A stretch of 64,000 bases of DNA, taken from Haloarchaeobius iranensis (GTDB taxonomy: Archaea; Halobacteriota; Halobacteria; Halobacteriales; Natrialbaceae). Both the position numbers and the translations under genes were made by a program. Shown one piece after another: positions 25,178-33,577 of the stretch. The stretch spans positions 62,001 through 126,000 of the forward strand of contig NZ_FNIA01000009.1 of assembly GCF_900103505.1 (NCBI RefSeq). The letters run 5' to 3'. How positions within the stretch are numbered: the stretch's first letter is position 1; every line of letters starts with the position of its first letter. The notes under the pieces are model-generated. The model saw only the letters and a program-made list of their open reading frames with translations, did not search any database and was not told the origin of the DNA.

Positions 25178-26506
25178 TTACAGCGCGTCGACGATGTTCA
25201 GGTAGCCGCTGCCGTAGTACGTCTTGTCGTAGCCCGACGGGACGTCGGCGGCCCGCTTGAGCGCCGACTCGACCTGGTTGGCGTTGTAGTCTGGGTTCGC
25301 GCTCTTGACCAGCGCGGCCGCGCCGGCGACGTTCGGTGCGGCCATCGAGGTGCCGGCCTTCCAGCCGTAGCCGGGCACCTGGGTGTCCGGCTCACCGTCA
25401 CCGTCGGTGTCCTCGTACGAGAACACCGTGTTGAACACGAGGTCGTTGGACCAGGGGACGCCGGTCCCGATGGCGTCGAGATCTGCGTCGCCGCCCGGCG
25501 CGCCGAGCGTGATGGCGTTCGTCCCGTAGTTCGTGTAGAACGCCGGGCTCTCGGGCGGCGACTCGTCCTCGGCGTTCCACCCGTAGCCGATTGGTCCGGT
25601 GGCCGCCACGGAGAGCGCCTGTGCCCCCTCGTTGGGCAGGCTGATGAGGTTCCCGTCGTGCTGGAGGTCGGCGCTGTCGTTGCCGGCCGCGATGACGAGC
25701 AGCGTGCCCTCCTTGTTCGCGTAGGTCATGGTGCTGTTGAGCACCTTCCCGTAGAACGAGCCGAGCGACTGGCGCGGAACCGGGTACGCGCCGAGTGAGA
25801 GGTTCGCGACGTCGGCGTCGACGTTCGCACTGTAGACAACCGCCGCGAGGATGTCCGCGAACGAAGCACCGCCCTCGGCGGAGAACACCCGGCAGTCCAC
25901 CAGGTCGGTCTTCGGCGCGGTGCCGTTCACGCCGATGCCGCCGCCGTTGTCGGCCGCGACGATGCCCGCCACGTGTGTGCCGTGGTCGCCCCCGCCGACG
26001 GGGTTGTGGTCGCCGCCGTCGTCCGTGAAGTTCCGCGAGAGCTCGACGTTCAACGGCCCCGCGAGGTCCGGGTGGGTCTCCAGTACCCCGGAGTCGATGA
26101 CGGCGACGCGCGTGCCCTCACCCTCCGTCGTCTCGTGCGCCTCGGACACGTTCAGGTCGGCCTTGTCCCACTGCAGGAAGTCACCCGGCTGTCCCTGGTA
26201 GTCCGAGGCGTCGAACGTGGGTACCTCCGCGTTCGTCTCCGGCTCGTTCAGTTCGAGTTCGATGTCGGGCGCGAAGGCCTTGACGCCGCTTGACGACGCC
26301 AGAACATCCTCGTCGCCGGTGACGACGGCCAGGTCCGTCCCCGGCATCTCGTGGACCACGTCGACACCCCCCGGTAGTCCTCGTCCCTTGGTCTGGACGA
26401 TGAACCGATCCGCCGATGTCGCCGCCGTGACCGTGGTTCCGACCGCGATTCCGCCGAGCAGTGCCCCACTGACCTTGATAACGTCTCTCCTGGTACTATG
26501 TACCAT
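25178..26506 (-). CDS. Tat-exported subtilisin-like serine protease (S8)
   Basis: The 442-residue protein begins with a Tat signal (TRRDVIKVSGALLGGIAVG, residues 5-23), then an I9-like propeptide (about 32-85), then the S8 catalytic domain with Asp138 (VIDSGV), His175 (DHGTHVAG), oxyanion Asn275 (AAGND) and Ser387 (GTSMAAP). It lacks the C-terminal extension found in halolysins R4/8-type enzymes. It is expected to fold before export and act outside the cell. ATG 26506 is supported by a TATA-like element at 26532-26538 that gives a leaderless start; an upstream ATG (26533) overlaps that box. A single Cys lies at 205. Confidence 0.9.
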   Translation of the reverse strand: MVHSTRRDVIKVSGALLGGIAVGTTVTAATSADRFIVQTKGRGLPGGVDVVHEMPGTDLAVVTGDEDVLASSSGVKAFAPDIELELNEPETNAEVPTFDASDYQGQPGDFLQWDKADLNVSEAHETTEGEGTRVAVIDSGVLETHPDLAGPLNVELSRNFTDDGGDHNPVGGGDHGTHVAGIVAADNGGGIGVNGTAPKTDLVDCRVFSAEGGASFADILAAVVYSANVDADVANLSLGAYPVPRQSLGSFYGKVLNSTMTYANKEGTLLVIAAGNDSADLQHDGNLISLPNEGAQALSVAATGPIGYGWNAEDESPPESPAFYTNYGTNAITLGAPGGDADLDAIGTGVPWSNDLVFNTVFSYEDTDGDGEPDTQVPGYGWKAGTSMAAPNVAGAAALVKSANPDYNANQVESALKRAADVPSGYDKTYYGSGYLNIVDAL

Positions 26507-26531
26507 GATGCTATCTGGCGAGCGGTCGGCC

Positions 26532-26538
26532 ATAAAAC
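26532..26538 (-). promoter_or_regulatory. TATA box for the S8 protease gene
   Basis: Minus-strand GTTTTAT lies about 28 nt before ATG 26506, so the start codon is at or next to the transcript start. Confidence 0.5.
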
Positions 26539-26780
26539 TTATCTAATTAAACTGGTCCTGCCGGTAGTTCGATTCGTCGCCGCGGTAACCGCCAGCAGCC
26601 TCACTTTTCGAACCGGCAGCCGTGCGGTTCTCGGCCGGATTTTGACCGCACCCCGGCGGTGGACATCGACCTCTATCGTCGGACACGGAGCCACGCGACG
26701 TTCGCCTCGTGGGCGTCGAGGTGCTCCCAGTTCGCCTGACCGCCAAGGAGTGACTGAGCGCCACGGGCACCGTGGGCGCG

Positions 26781-27026
26781 CTACTCGTCGAGACGGTCGC
26801 AGGACGGGTCCGGCTCACCGGCCGCGGCGGGGCCGAACGTCTCCTCGGCGTCGTCCAACAGCACCTCGCGACCGGCGAACGGCTCGGCGACGACCGCGAC
26901 GTTGGTCCCGTGGTCGTCCAGGTGGGCCTCGACGGCGGTCGCCGGGTCCTCGAACAGATGACCCAGGCCGGCGGTCGACGGGTCGTCTACGGAGATGCTC
27001 ACGACGGCCCCATCATCGCCGTACAC
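26781..27026 (-). CDS. Small acidic protein of unknown function
   Basis: The 81-residue frame has strong haloarchaeal codon use (G or C in nearly every third position) and an acidic product with the strand-like segment VVSISVDDPSTAGLGHLFEDPATAVEAHLDDHGTN broken here into recognisable helix and strand pieces, followed by VAVVAEPF. The start is GTG 27026. No family is recognised. It lies between the protease gene and another small minus-strand gene, and could be co-transcribed with the latter. Confidence 0.5.
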   Translation of the reverse strand: MYGDDGAVVSISVDDPSTAGLGHLFEDPATAVEAHLDDHGTNVAVVAEPFAGREVLLDDAEETFGPAAAGEPDPSCDRLDE

Positions 27027-27085
27027 GGGCCCATTACATCAGGTCGCTCAACCGTGGCGACCCGACGGGGATGGGTTCGACGGGT

Positions 27086-27313
27086 TCAGATGCCGCCGTG
27101 CATCGCCTCGTTCTCGTCGTCGGCGAGGTTCCGGCAGCGGCTGGTGTCGGTGCTGCTGAACTGCCGCTGACACTGGGCGGTCCAGGAGACGTCGGTGGAG
27201 GGCGAGTCACGTTCGGACTCGCTCGTCGGTTCTGGTCGGGAGAAGTCGGTCGACTCGTCGATGTGCGGGCTCGTGCTGGTCGCGTCGGGCGTGGCGTCGG
27301 TGCGTGTGCTCAT
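27086..27313 (-). CDS. Small hydrophilic Ser/Thr/Asp-rich protein, unknown
   Basis: The 75-residue frame uses G/C third positions throughout and encodes an N-terminal disordered region (about 1-40, S/T/D/E-rich) and a short C-terminal part with two cysteines (AQCQRQF, SRCRNLADDENEAMHGG). No family recognised. Its ATG overlaps by ATGA the stop of a 29-codon mini-ORF that starts just after a TATA-like box, suggesting translational coupling. Confidence 0.5.
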   Translation of the reverse strand: MSTRTDATPDATSTSPHIDESTDFSRPEPTSESERDSPSTDVSWTAQCQRQFSSTDTSRCRNLADDENEAMHGGI

Positions 27314-27399
27314 GTGGTGCGTCGTCTGGGTGGTGTGGTGGTCGTCTGCTGGCGATTCCGTGTCGGTCGGGCCGGGCGTGCCGCGAGTACGTGACTCAT
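27310..27399 (-). CDS. Leaderless 29-codon mini-ORF overlapping the next start (ATGA)
   Basis: Minus-strand ATG 27399 opens a 29-residue, Arg/Thr-rich frame (start MSHVLAARPARP) that ends at TGA 27312-27310, overlapping ATG 27313 of the downstream 75-residue gene. A TATA-like element (minus-strand CATTTATGAT, 27425-27434) places the transcript start about 27403, almost on the mini-ORF ATG. It is basic, unlike the acidic proteome, so its role would be regulatory rather than as a protein. Confidence 0.35.
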   Translation of the reverse strand: MSHVLAARPARPTRNRQQTTTTPPRRRTT

Positions 27400-27424
27400 C
27401 GTGTCCCTACCTCCGCACCAGTCT

Positions 27425-27434
27425 ATCATAAATG
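27425..27434 (-). promoter_or_regulatory. TATA-like box upstream of the mini-ORF
   Basis: Minus-strand CATTTATGAT, about 27 nt before ATG 27399. It is the best promoter candidate for the small minus-strand genes at 27086 and 26781. Confidence 0.4.
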
Positions 27435-27546
27435 TTCATGTTGGTGTCGGGCTTGCCGGGCCCCTCCGCTTCGGCGTCCCCGGAGTCGCAACCGGATACG
27501 AGAACGCAACCGAACACCCTTGCCGTAGCGGCCCGTACGTCCAGTA

Positions 27547-28431
27547 ATGCGTGTTCTCGTCGTTGGCGCGACCGGGTTCGTGGGCGGTCGACTCGTCGAA
27601 TCGTTGTGCTCGGCCGGTCACGAAGTCGTCGCCTTCTCCCGGAGTGCGAGTCGGTCGGAGTTCCCCGACGAGGTCGAGATATTCGAGGGCGACCTCGGCG
27701 ACCCGGCGTCGCTGGACGGGCTCTGTGAGGGCATCGACGCGGCCTACTACCTGGTTCACTCGCTGACGGCCGAGAACTTCGCGGAGCTGGACCGGACCTA
27801 CGCCCGCCGGTTCCGGGAGGTGGCGTCGGCGGCCGGTGTCGACAGGGTGGTCTACCTGAGCGGTATCAGCGGCGACGAGCGGAACCTCTCACCGCACCTC
27901 GCCTCCCGCCGAGAGGTCGAGTCCGTGCTCGAGTCCGGGCGCTTCGACCTGACCGTCCTCCGTGCGGCGATCATCATCGGCGCCGGCAGCGCGAGCTTCC
28001 GCATCGTCGACGACCTCACCGACCGGCTGCCAGTGATGACGGTGCCGAAGTGGGTGCGGACGCCGTGTCAGCCCATCGGCATCGACGACGCCGTCGCCTA
28101 CCTTGTCGGCGTTCTCGACGTCGACGAGACCAGAGGCGGTATCTACGATATCGGCGCGCCGACGGTGTGGTCCTACGAGTCCCTGCTGAAGTTGACCGCG
28201 AGGGAGAAGGGCAAGCGCGTCCTGATCGTGCCGGTGCCGGTGATGTCACCGGCGCTCTCCTCGCACTGGCTCCGGCTGACGACCGACGTCCAGTACGCCA
28301 TCGCCCGGCCGCTGGTCGAGAGCATGCGGAACCCCGTGACGGTCGACCCAGAGCGGGACCTGCAGTCGGTCGTTCCCATCGAGCAGACGTCGGTCGAGGC
28401 GGCGGTCCGGCAGGCGCTCGCCGAGGGCTGA
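27547..28431 (+). CDS. NAD(P)-binding protein, atypical SDR (NmrA/NDUFA9-like)
   Basis: The 294-residue protein starts MRVLVVGATGFVGGRLVESL, the GxxGxxG nucleotide site of atypical/extended SDRs, with AAYYLVHSLTAENF and VYLSGISGDERNLSPHLASRREVE following. The usual catalytic YxxxK is replaced by a HLASRREVE segment, as in the NmrA/NDUFA9-like group that binds NAD(P) without clear dehydrogenase activity. The C-terminal part (about 180-290) is a substrate-type domain. Function unknown. It is convergent with the gene at 28432, with no gap. Confidence 0.8.
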   Translation: MRVLVVGATGFVGGRLVESLCSAGHEVVAFSRSASRSEFPDEVEIFEGDLGDPASLDGLCEGIDAAYYLVHSLTAENFAELDRTYARRFREVASAAGVDRVVYLSGISGDERNLSPHLASRREVESVLESGRFDLTVLRAAIIIGAGSASFRIVDDLTDRLPVMTVPKWVRTPCQPIGIDDAVAYLVGVLDVDETRGGIYDIGAPTVWSYESLLKLTAREKGKRVLIVPVPVMSPALSSHWLRLTTDVQYAIARPLVESMRNPVTVDPERDLQSVVPIEQTSVEAAVRQALAEG

Positions 28432-28860
28432 TCAGGGCTCCCCGGCGCCGGCCTCCCGGACGGGTATCTCCTGGACCTGCCGGAGTGCCGCGAGGTGGGC
28501 CGCGGCCCCCGCCGACAGCGGGAAGGTACCGTCGAGGTCTGCCACCGTCCGCCCGTGGACCAGCCGGCCGAGCGGAGCGCCCCCGACCGCGTAGGTGCGT
28601 TTCAGCCTGTCGACGAGCGGGCCGGCGACCCCAGCCCGGCGCAGGATTCGCCCGACGGTCTCCTGGCCGACGTGGACGAAGTCTCCCTCGACCAGGATGA
28701 ACGCGAAGGGTCGGGCATCGAACTGCGCCTCCAGGAACGCCTGCACCGGCTCGGCGTCCCAGCGAACGGCCACGAGGTCGTCCGTCCGACGGGTCACCGC
28801 CTCGGCGGCAGCCCGGAACAGGGCGTTGCTACCGTCGTAGACGAGGAGCGACTTTCTCAC
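28432..28860 (-). CDS. DCC (DUF393)-like thioredoxin-fold protein lacking the cysteine motif
   Basis: The 142-residue product from GTG 28860 starts with LLVYDGSNALFRAAAEA, which lines up with the DCC family's VYDGDCxxCxxxA but has Ser-Asn-Ala-Leu-Phe in place of the D-C-x-x-C. Later parts (PFAFILVEGDFVHVG, ETVGRILRRAGV, ...VDRLKRTYAVG) agree with the family pattern as I remember it. Redox chemistry is therefore unlikely. The in-frame extension to 28986 has an un-haloarchaeal basic composition and is rejected. It lies 109 nt downstream of oleate hydratase on the same strand. Confidence 0.5.
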   Translation of the reverse strand: MRKSLLVYDGSNALFRAAAEAVTRRTDDLVAVRWDAEPVQAFLEAQFDARPFAFILVEGDFVHVGQETVGRILRRAGVAGPLVDRLKRTYAVGGAPLGRLVHGRTVADLDGTFPLSAGAAAHLAALRQVQEIPVREAGAGEP

Positions 28861-28969
28861 GACCCCGCTAGGTTCGTCGCCACTTTGAGTGTTTGCAAGG
28901 CGGGTCGTCACGCGGCCGCTCCGTGGCCGCCCGCACCGCGTCCGTCGCCTCCGTGGGTCGGTCGAGGAG

Positions 28970-30559
28970 TCACCGGTGCGCGGCACGGACGGCGTCCGCG
29001 AGGACGTCGGGGTCCCGGTAGTGTTTGGTCACCGGCGGGACCGTCTCGTCGAGGTCGAGCATCTCGTAGACCGCGGTCATCGCCGACCGAACCGAGTACT
29101 CGACGGTGAACACGACGTCCCGTGGCTGTTCGGCGTACTGGCCGAGGAACGCCAGATTGTTCGACCCGTCCGGAACGACATCTGGCCGGTCACCGGGCTC
29201 CCGTGGCTGGAAGTGCGCCGTGATGAACGGCATCATCGCCGGAATGCAGGTCACGTCGTCGAGTATCTCCGGGAGCCGGTCTTCGCACTGCAGGTGGTAA
29301 CACAGCTCCTGAAGGATCTCCCGGCCGGTACACTCGGACATCGGTTTCTCCACGTAGTTCCCCTCGCGGTCCGGGAACAGGGCGTAGCCCCAGAAGACCT
29401 TCACGTCGTCCGGCTGGTTCTCGAAGTGTGGCTGCGCGGCGACGACCGTCGACAACAGCCAGTTCGATCCGAGGTAGGTGACGAGCCCGTTGCCCGGCTC
29501 CTCCTCGGTGAAGTCGACGATGTGGTCGAACAGCTCGGTGTTGTGCAGGGTAACGGTGAACGACTCCCACTTCGTCTCGGTGACGTTATCCGCGAACACC
29601 GACGGGTTCCCGAACTGCGGGTTGTCCTCGGCGATGGACTGCCACAGCTCCCACGACGCGCCGGTCTCGTGCAGCTCGGGAACCTCGTCCATCCCGCCGA
29701 TGGACGACCCGTCGGTCATCGACCCGTTCGTCACGAACACGAGGTCCGACGAGTCGACGTCGACGGACTCGGTTCCGCTGTCGGTCTCACAGTGGATTCG
29801 TTCGACGGTCCGCCCGCTCCGCGACGGAACGATGTCCACGTCCGTCACCTCGTGTCCGTACTCGAAGTCGACACCGCGGTCTTCGAGCCAGCGCCTGAGC
29901 GGGAGAATCATCGAGTCGTACTGGTTGTACTTCGTCCGGTCGACACCCTCCATCGTGTGTAGCTGCGGGAACTCGTGGAGGAACCGGTACATGTATCGCC
30001 GAACTTCCGCGACGCTGTGCCAGGGCTGGAACGCGAAGATCGTCGCCCAGACGTACCAGAAGTTCGTCTCCAGGAACGACTCGTCGAACCACTCCTCGAT
30101 GCGAGTGTCCCCGAGCTGTGCCTCGGGCGTGAGCAGCAGTCTGGCGAGCGACTGCCGGTGCTGGTGCGTCAGTCCGTAGTTCGACGCGTCGAGTCGCTCG
30201 CCCTCGTACATCAACCGCGTCTTCGCGTGCGAGGGGTTCGCGTCGTTGAACTCGTCCATCACGTCCTTGACCGACCGCGAGTCGTCTTCGAGGGACGGAA
30301 TCGTCTCGAAGAGGTCCCACGTACACTCGTAGGTCGGGTAGTTGAACATCCTGCCGCCCCGAATGAGGTAGCCCTCATCCGGGTCGCCTGCGCCGTCCAT
30401 CGCGCCGCCAGTGACGTCCAGTTTCTCGTAGACGTGGATGTTCTCGCCGGGCATGTTCCCATCTCGCACGAGGAACGCTGCGCCGGCGAGCGAAGCGATG
30501 CCGCCCCCGACGAAGTGTGCCTCGCGGGCAGTCACGTGTGGGTCCTGTTGGAGCGTCAT
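28970..30559 (-). CDS. ohyA: Oleate hydratase (MCRA-type FAD flavoprotein)
   Basis: The 529-residue protein has an N-terminal FAD site (FVGGGIASLAGAAFLV, about 16-31), IHVYEKLDVTGGAMDGAG, the RGGRMF...YECTWDLF region, TNFWYVWATIFAFQPWHSVAE and the C-terminal PDGSNNLAFLGQYAEQP and VFTVEYSVRSAM blocks, all characteristic of myosin-cross-reactive-antigen oleate hydratases. Such enzymes add water to the cis-9 double bond of unsaturated fatty acids. This is surprising because archaeal lipids are isoprenoid ethers, so the substrate is probably environmental. A minus-strand TATA element at 30626-30634 implies a leader of about 45 nt. A Bat-type HTH regulator lies immediately upstream on the same strand. 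Confidence 0.9.
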   Translation of the reverse strand: MTLQQDPHVTAREAHFVGGGIASLAGAAFLVRDGNMPGENIHVYEKLDVTGGAMDGAGDPDEGYLIRGGRMFNYPTYECTWDLFETIPSLEDDSRSVKDVMDEFNDANPSHAKTRLMYEGERLDASNYGLTHQHRQSLARLLLTPEAQLGDTRIEEWFDESFLETNFWYVWATIFAFQPWHSVAEVRRYMYRFLHEFPQLHTMEGVDRTKYNQYDSMILPLRRWLEDRGVDFEYGHEVTDVDIVPSRSGRTVERIHCETDSGTESVDVDSSDLVFVTNGSMTDGSSIGGMDEVPELHETGASWELWQSIAEDNPQFGNPSVFADNVTETKWESFTVTLHNTELFDHIVDFTEEEPGNGLVTYLGSNWLLSTVVAAQPHFENQPDDVKVFWGYALFPDREGNYVEKPMSECTGREILQELCYHLQCEDRLPEILDDVTCIPAMMPFITAHFQPREPGDRPDVVPDGSNNLAFLGQYAEQPRDVVFTVEYSVRSAMTAVYEMLDLDETVPPVTKHYRDPDVLADAVRAAHR

Positions 30560-30599
30560 TCTGGGTCACCCTCGTGTAGTGGTAGGTGGACCACAGGCC

Positions 30600-30634
30600 T
30601 AACCGTTAGCAACATCCGTCCAGCAGTTTATAAG
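30600..30634 (-). promoter_or_regulatory. Promoter region of oleate hydratase with TAAC-C-GTTA element
   Basis: TATA box (minus-strand CTTATAAAC, 30626-30634). A short TAACCGTTA element at 30600-30608 overlaps the predicted start site and might bind a regulator, but the arms are only 4 bp. Confidence 0.35.
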
Positions 30635-30676
30635 AGCGGTATCCGATCGAAACAGTCGCCTTCGGGCCGCCCGGTG

Positions 30677-31321
30677 TTACCGTTCCGTGCTAGCAATCGT
30701 GTGTCCGATCAACTGCTCTGTCCCACGACGGAGGCGCTCCGAAACCGCCGACGTAGTCACATCCAATTCCGCTGCGAGCTCCTCCAGGTCCGCCGCGCGC
30801 GGGACGGCGAAGTACCCCAGCCGGTGGGCTGTCAGCAGCGCTTCCCGCTGTGGAACGGTGAGTCCGTAGTCGTCACCGCCGTGTTCCGTCTCACAGAGCC
30901 GGTGCGGGCGGAACGTGACGCTGCTGGACTGACAGGCGTCCCGGAACGCTTCGAGGTCTGTTCTGTCGGCGAACTGCGTGCTCACCTTCCACCCGTGCTC
31001 GGTCACGAGCGCACCCATCGGATACGTCTGCCCGTCGACGAGCTGTGTGTACATCTCGACGTAGTCCGTCTCCAACGTGGCCCGATACCGGGACTTGACG
31101 ATGGCCGAGTCGATGGCGACGAACTCCACGACCGAGTCGTCGCCGAGTAGCGCTGACTCGAGCGCGTCCGTGTCGACGTCGGTCGCAGAGAACACGAGCG
31201 CCGGCTCCCCGGTCGTTCCGGAGACGACGGTGTCGACGATCAGTCTGGAGTCCAGTTCCCTCGCGACTCCACACAGCGGCAGATCCGCTGACTGCAACTC
31301 GAACTCGCAGATGATGCCCAT
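30677..31321 (-). CDS. Bat-type HTH_10 transcriptional regulator
   Basis: The 214-residue protein has an N-terminal sensor-like domain (about 1-150: MGIICEFELQSADLPL, then alternating strands) typical of the bacterio-opsin-activator-like HTH regulators of haloarchaea, and a C-terminal HTH_10 domain (about 157-212: LTVPQREALLTAHRLGYF, then LEELAAELDVTTSAVSERLRRG). ATG 31321 is the start because a minus-strand TATA element (CATTTATC, 31343-31350) predicts a leaderless transcript. It precedes ohyA by 117 nt on the same strand and is the obvious candidate regulator of it. Confidence 0.85.
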   Translation of the reverse strand: MGIICEFELQSADLPLCGVARELDSRLIVDTVVSGTTGEPALVFSATDVDTDALESALLGDDSVVEFVAIDSAIVKSRYRATLETDYVEMYTQLVDGQTYPMGALVTEHGWKVSTQFADRTDLEAFRDACQSSSVTFRPHRLCETEHGGDDYGLTVPQREALLTAHRLGYFAVPRAADLEELAAELDVTTSAVSERLRRGTEQLIGHTIASTER

Positions 31322-31342
31322 GTGTGTCGTTCCGACGAAAAT

Positions 31343-31350
31343 GATAAATG
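31343..31350 (-). promoter_or_regulatory. TATA box for the HTH_10 regulator
   Basis: Minus-strand CATTTATC, about 25 nt before ATG 31321. Confidence 0.5.
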
Positions 31351-31735
31351 CGTACTGGAGATTCCCACTCGGCGATGCCGACCGGAACCGCCGTATCCGT
31401 TCGACGAACCCCCGCAGGAACCCACCCGAAATATCTCCGAACTGCGACCGAGGACGCGACAGCCGACCGAGCCGTTCCCCGAGACGGTCGAACCGGACGC
31501 CGGGAGTGACATTGCCTCGGGAGCGGGCCGTCGCTTGGGACTCTCTCCACCGCCGAGCTTGGTCGATTACCAACAGGCGCCGCTCTATGGGGCTGTGGTC
31601 GACTCACTCCGAGAGTCGGTAATAGTTCGGCCTCGGCACTCATAGGGCTCGTCACGGCCGGGAGCCACCCCGGCTCGGAGCGGGTGCGTCGTCATCGGCC
31701 ACCCGGCGCTACACCGCCCGGAGAGAAGAGCGTTC
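31351..31735. other. Intergenic region, no gene supported
   Basis: About 385 bases between the HTH_10 promoter and the universal stress protein gene. Open frames here (both strands) have basic, Pro/Arg-rich translations and irregular third positions. I see no RNA gene or strong inverted repeat. Confidence 0.45.
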
Positions 31736-32185
31736 TCACTCGTCGCGTCGGCGGGCGATGTACACGTCGTACTGCGGAGTATCGGCGACGGGAGAGCCGA
31801 CGCTGGAGAGCGGGTTCGTCACGCGCCCCGCATTCTCGCTGCCGACGAAGACGACGCTGGCGTCGACCTCGCCGGCGACCTCGCGGATGCGGCGGGCAAC
31901 GTCGGTCGCCTCGCTTGCGACCGGCTCCACGTTCTCGATGAGCTCGCAGCGGAAGTCGGCGTCGGGGGCGAGGTCGCGGACGCGCTGGCGGAGCTTTCGC
32001 TCGATGACGCCGACGTCGAAGGTGTCCTCGGGGTCGAGCCAGTCGCGCTCGCGTGCGTACTCGGGGTCGTCCGGGACGACAGTGAGGACGACCAGCTGTT
32101 CGCCGCGGAACGTCGCGAACTCGGTGGCGCGTCGGAGTGCGGTGGTCGACAGTGCGGCGCCGTCGAAGGGGACGAGGAGGGTCAT
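31736..32185 (-). CDS. Universal stress protein family
   Basis: The 149-residue protein starts MTLLVPFDGAALSTTALRRATEFA, the UspA strand-1/helix-1 pattern, has VVLTVVPDDPEYAR, and a C-terminal VVFVGSENAGRVTNPLSSVGSPVAD that corresponds to the G-2x-G-9x-G-S/T ATP-binding loop, here with changes (GSENAGRVT-x6-GSP). Nucleotide binding is therefore uncertain. ATG 32185 fits the family start. It follows a membrane protein gene (32228-32740) by 42 nt on the same strand and may share its transcript. Confidence 0.8.
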   Translation of the reverse strand: MTLLVPFDGAALSTTALRRATEFATFRGEQLVVLTVVPDDPEYARERDWLDPEDTFDVGVIERKLRQRVRDLAPDADFRCELIENVEPVASEATDVARRIREVAGEVDASVVFVGSENAGRVTNPLSSVGSPVADTPQYDVYIARRRDE

Positions 32186-32227
32186 GGGCGATGCTACCGC
32201 CGCCGGTGACAATACCCTTTCCCCGGC

Positions 32228-32740
32228 TCAGGCGAACCGGGCACCGACGTAGCCGCCGAGGCCGCCGAAGACGAGCGGGAACGCGAGGCCGGCGTACAGG
32301 ACAGTCTCGACGAGCGCTGGCGCCGCCGGGAACGGTCTGGTGAGGGCCGTCACGAGGACGAGTCGACAGGCGACCGCACCGAACAGGTAGCCGGTCGTGA
32401 CGGCCGCGCCGGTGACCGCGGCGTCGCCCGCCTCGGCGTCGACTCGGTCGCGGCGGTCGACCAGCACCCACCCGGCGAGGACGAGCACCGCCGCGGGAAC
32501 GACGACCGGGACGAGACCGTCGGTGCCGACACGTGCGCCGCCGGCGACGATGGGGACGCCGTGGCTCGCGTAGAACCGCCAGCCGGTCCGGACGAACGTG
32601 TCGGTGACCATGGCTTCTCCTGCGGCCACCGTACGGGCGACGAACAGGACACCGGTCAACAGGTAGCCCGCGAGGAAGGCGACGAGGCCGATGCCGCCCC
32701 CGGCGTAGAGCGTCGCCTCGTCCAGCGTGGTGTCGCTCAT
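32228..32740 (-). CDS. Four-span integral membrane protein, unknown
   Basis: The 170-residue protein has about four hydrophobic spans (near residues 16-38, 76-95, 107-128 and 140-168) and no charged catalytic motif. It resembles haloarchaeal membrane proteins of unknown function that carry a short soluble loop (FVRTGWRFYASHGVPI) after the first span. It probably forms a transcription unit with the universal stress protein gene downstream. Confidence 0.6.
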   Translation of the reverse strand: MSDTTLDEATLYAGGGIGLVAFLAGYLLTGVLFVARTVAAGEAMVTDTFVRTGWRFYASHGVPIVAGGARVGTDGLVPVVVPAAVLVLAGWVLVDRRDRVDAEAGDAAVTGAAVTTGYLFGAVACRLVLVTALTRPFPAAPALVETVLYAGLAFPLVFGGLGGYVGARFA

Positions 32741-32803
32741 GCGGTGGTGTCACCGGGCCGTCGAGTTAGTCGTTCCGTTCGCCGTCGGACTGAATGAAAC
32801 CGC

Positions 32804-33577
32804 TCAGAGCCCGGTCGGAACGTCGAAGAACGTCGTCTCTATCTCCGCGTCCCAGCGGTCGACCCAGTCCTGCAGGTTCCGGACGCCGAAGGTCTCCGTG
32901 GCGTAGTGCCCGGCGAGGAACACGTTCAGGCCGGCCTCGCGTGCCTCGTGGTAGGTCTTCTGCTTGCCCTCGCCCATGACGAGTGCGTCGACGTCCTTCG
33001 CGCCGGCCTCGGGGACGTAGTCCGAGCCGTCGCCGGTGGCGATCGCGATGTCGCGGATCTCGTCGGGGCCGAAGTCGATAGTACGGACGGGCTGGCCGCC
33101 GGTCGAGAGCTCGCTGGCCAGTGTGTCGCACAGCCCGTCGACGGTGAACGCGTCGCTGGCACGGCCGCGCTGGCCGACGTGCTCCGGGCCGACCGCCCCG
33201 AACGGCTCACGTGCTTCGAGGCCGAGCAGGTCCGCGAGCCCGGCGGCGTTCCCGAACTCGGGATGGGAGTCGAGCGGGAGATGGGAGACGTACAGCGCCA
33301 CGTCGTGGTCGACCAGCGGCGCGACCCGGCCGTACGTCCGCCCGGTGATGCGCTCGATGCCGCCCCATGAGATGCCGTGGTGGACGACGACGGCGTCCGC
33401 GCCCCAGTCGGCCGCGCGCTCGAACGTCTGTTTCACGCCGTCCGTGCAGAAGGCGACACGCTCGACGTTCCCTCGCTCCGGGCCGACCTGGAGCCCGTTC
33501 GCGCTGGCGTCGAGGTCGGCGAAGTCGCCCGTCCGGAGCTCGTCGTCGAGTCGCTCGCAGAACTCGGTGAGTCGCAT
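32804..33577 (-). CDS. Nif3/DUF34-like dinuclear metal protein
   Basis: The 257-residue protein has the Nif3 motifs: SANGLQVGPE, ADAVVVHHGISWGG (metal His pair), YVSHLPLDSHPEFGNAAGLA, TGDGSDYV, and the C-terminal GHYATETFGVRNLQ with further ligands. Nif3-like proteins form toroidal hexamers with two metals per subunit; some have been linked to GTP cyclohydrolase-like chemistry, but the general function is unsettled. Length fits the short form without the PII-like insertion. ATG 33577 gives the conserved start MRLTEFCERLDDEL. Confidence 0.85.
   Translation of the reverse strand: MRLTEFCERLDDELRTGDFADLDASANGLQVGPERGNVERVAFCTDGVKQTFERAADWGADAVVVHHGISWGGIERITGRTYGRVAPLVDHDVALYVSHLPLDSHPEFGNAAGLADLLGLEAREPFGAVGPEHVGQRGRASDAFTVDGLCDTLASELSTGGQPVRTIDFGPDEIRDIAIATGDGSDYVPEAGAKDVDALVMGEGKQKTYHEAREAGLNVFLAGHYATETFGVRNLQDWVDRWDAEIETTFFDVPTGL

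Noticed and set aside
31322-31645. 107-codon plus-strand ORF upstream of the HTH_10 regulator
   Set aside because: Pro/Arg-rich translation, irregular codon third positions, and it covers the TATA box of the divergent gene.
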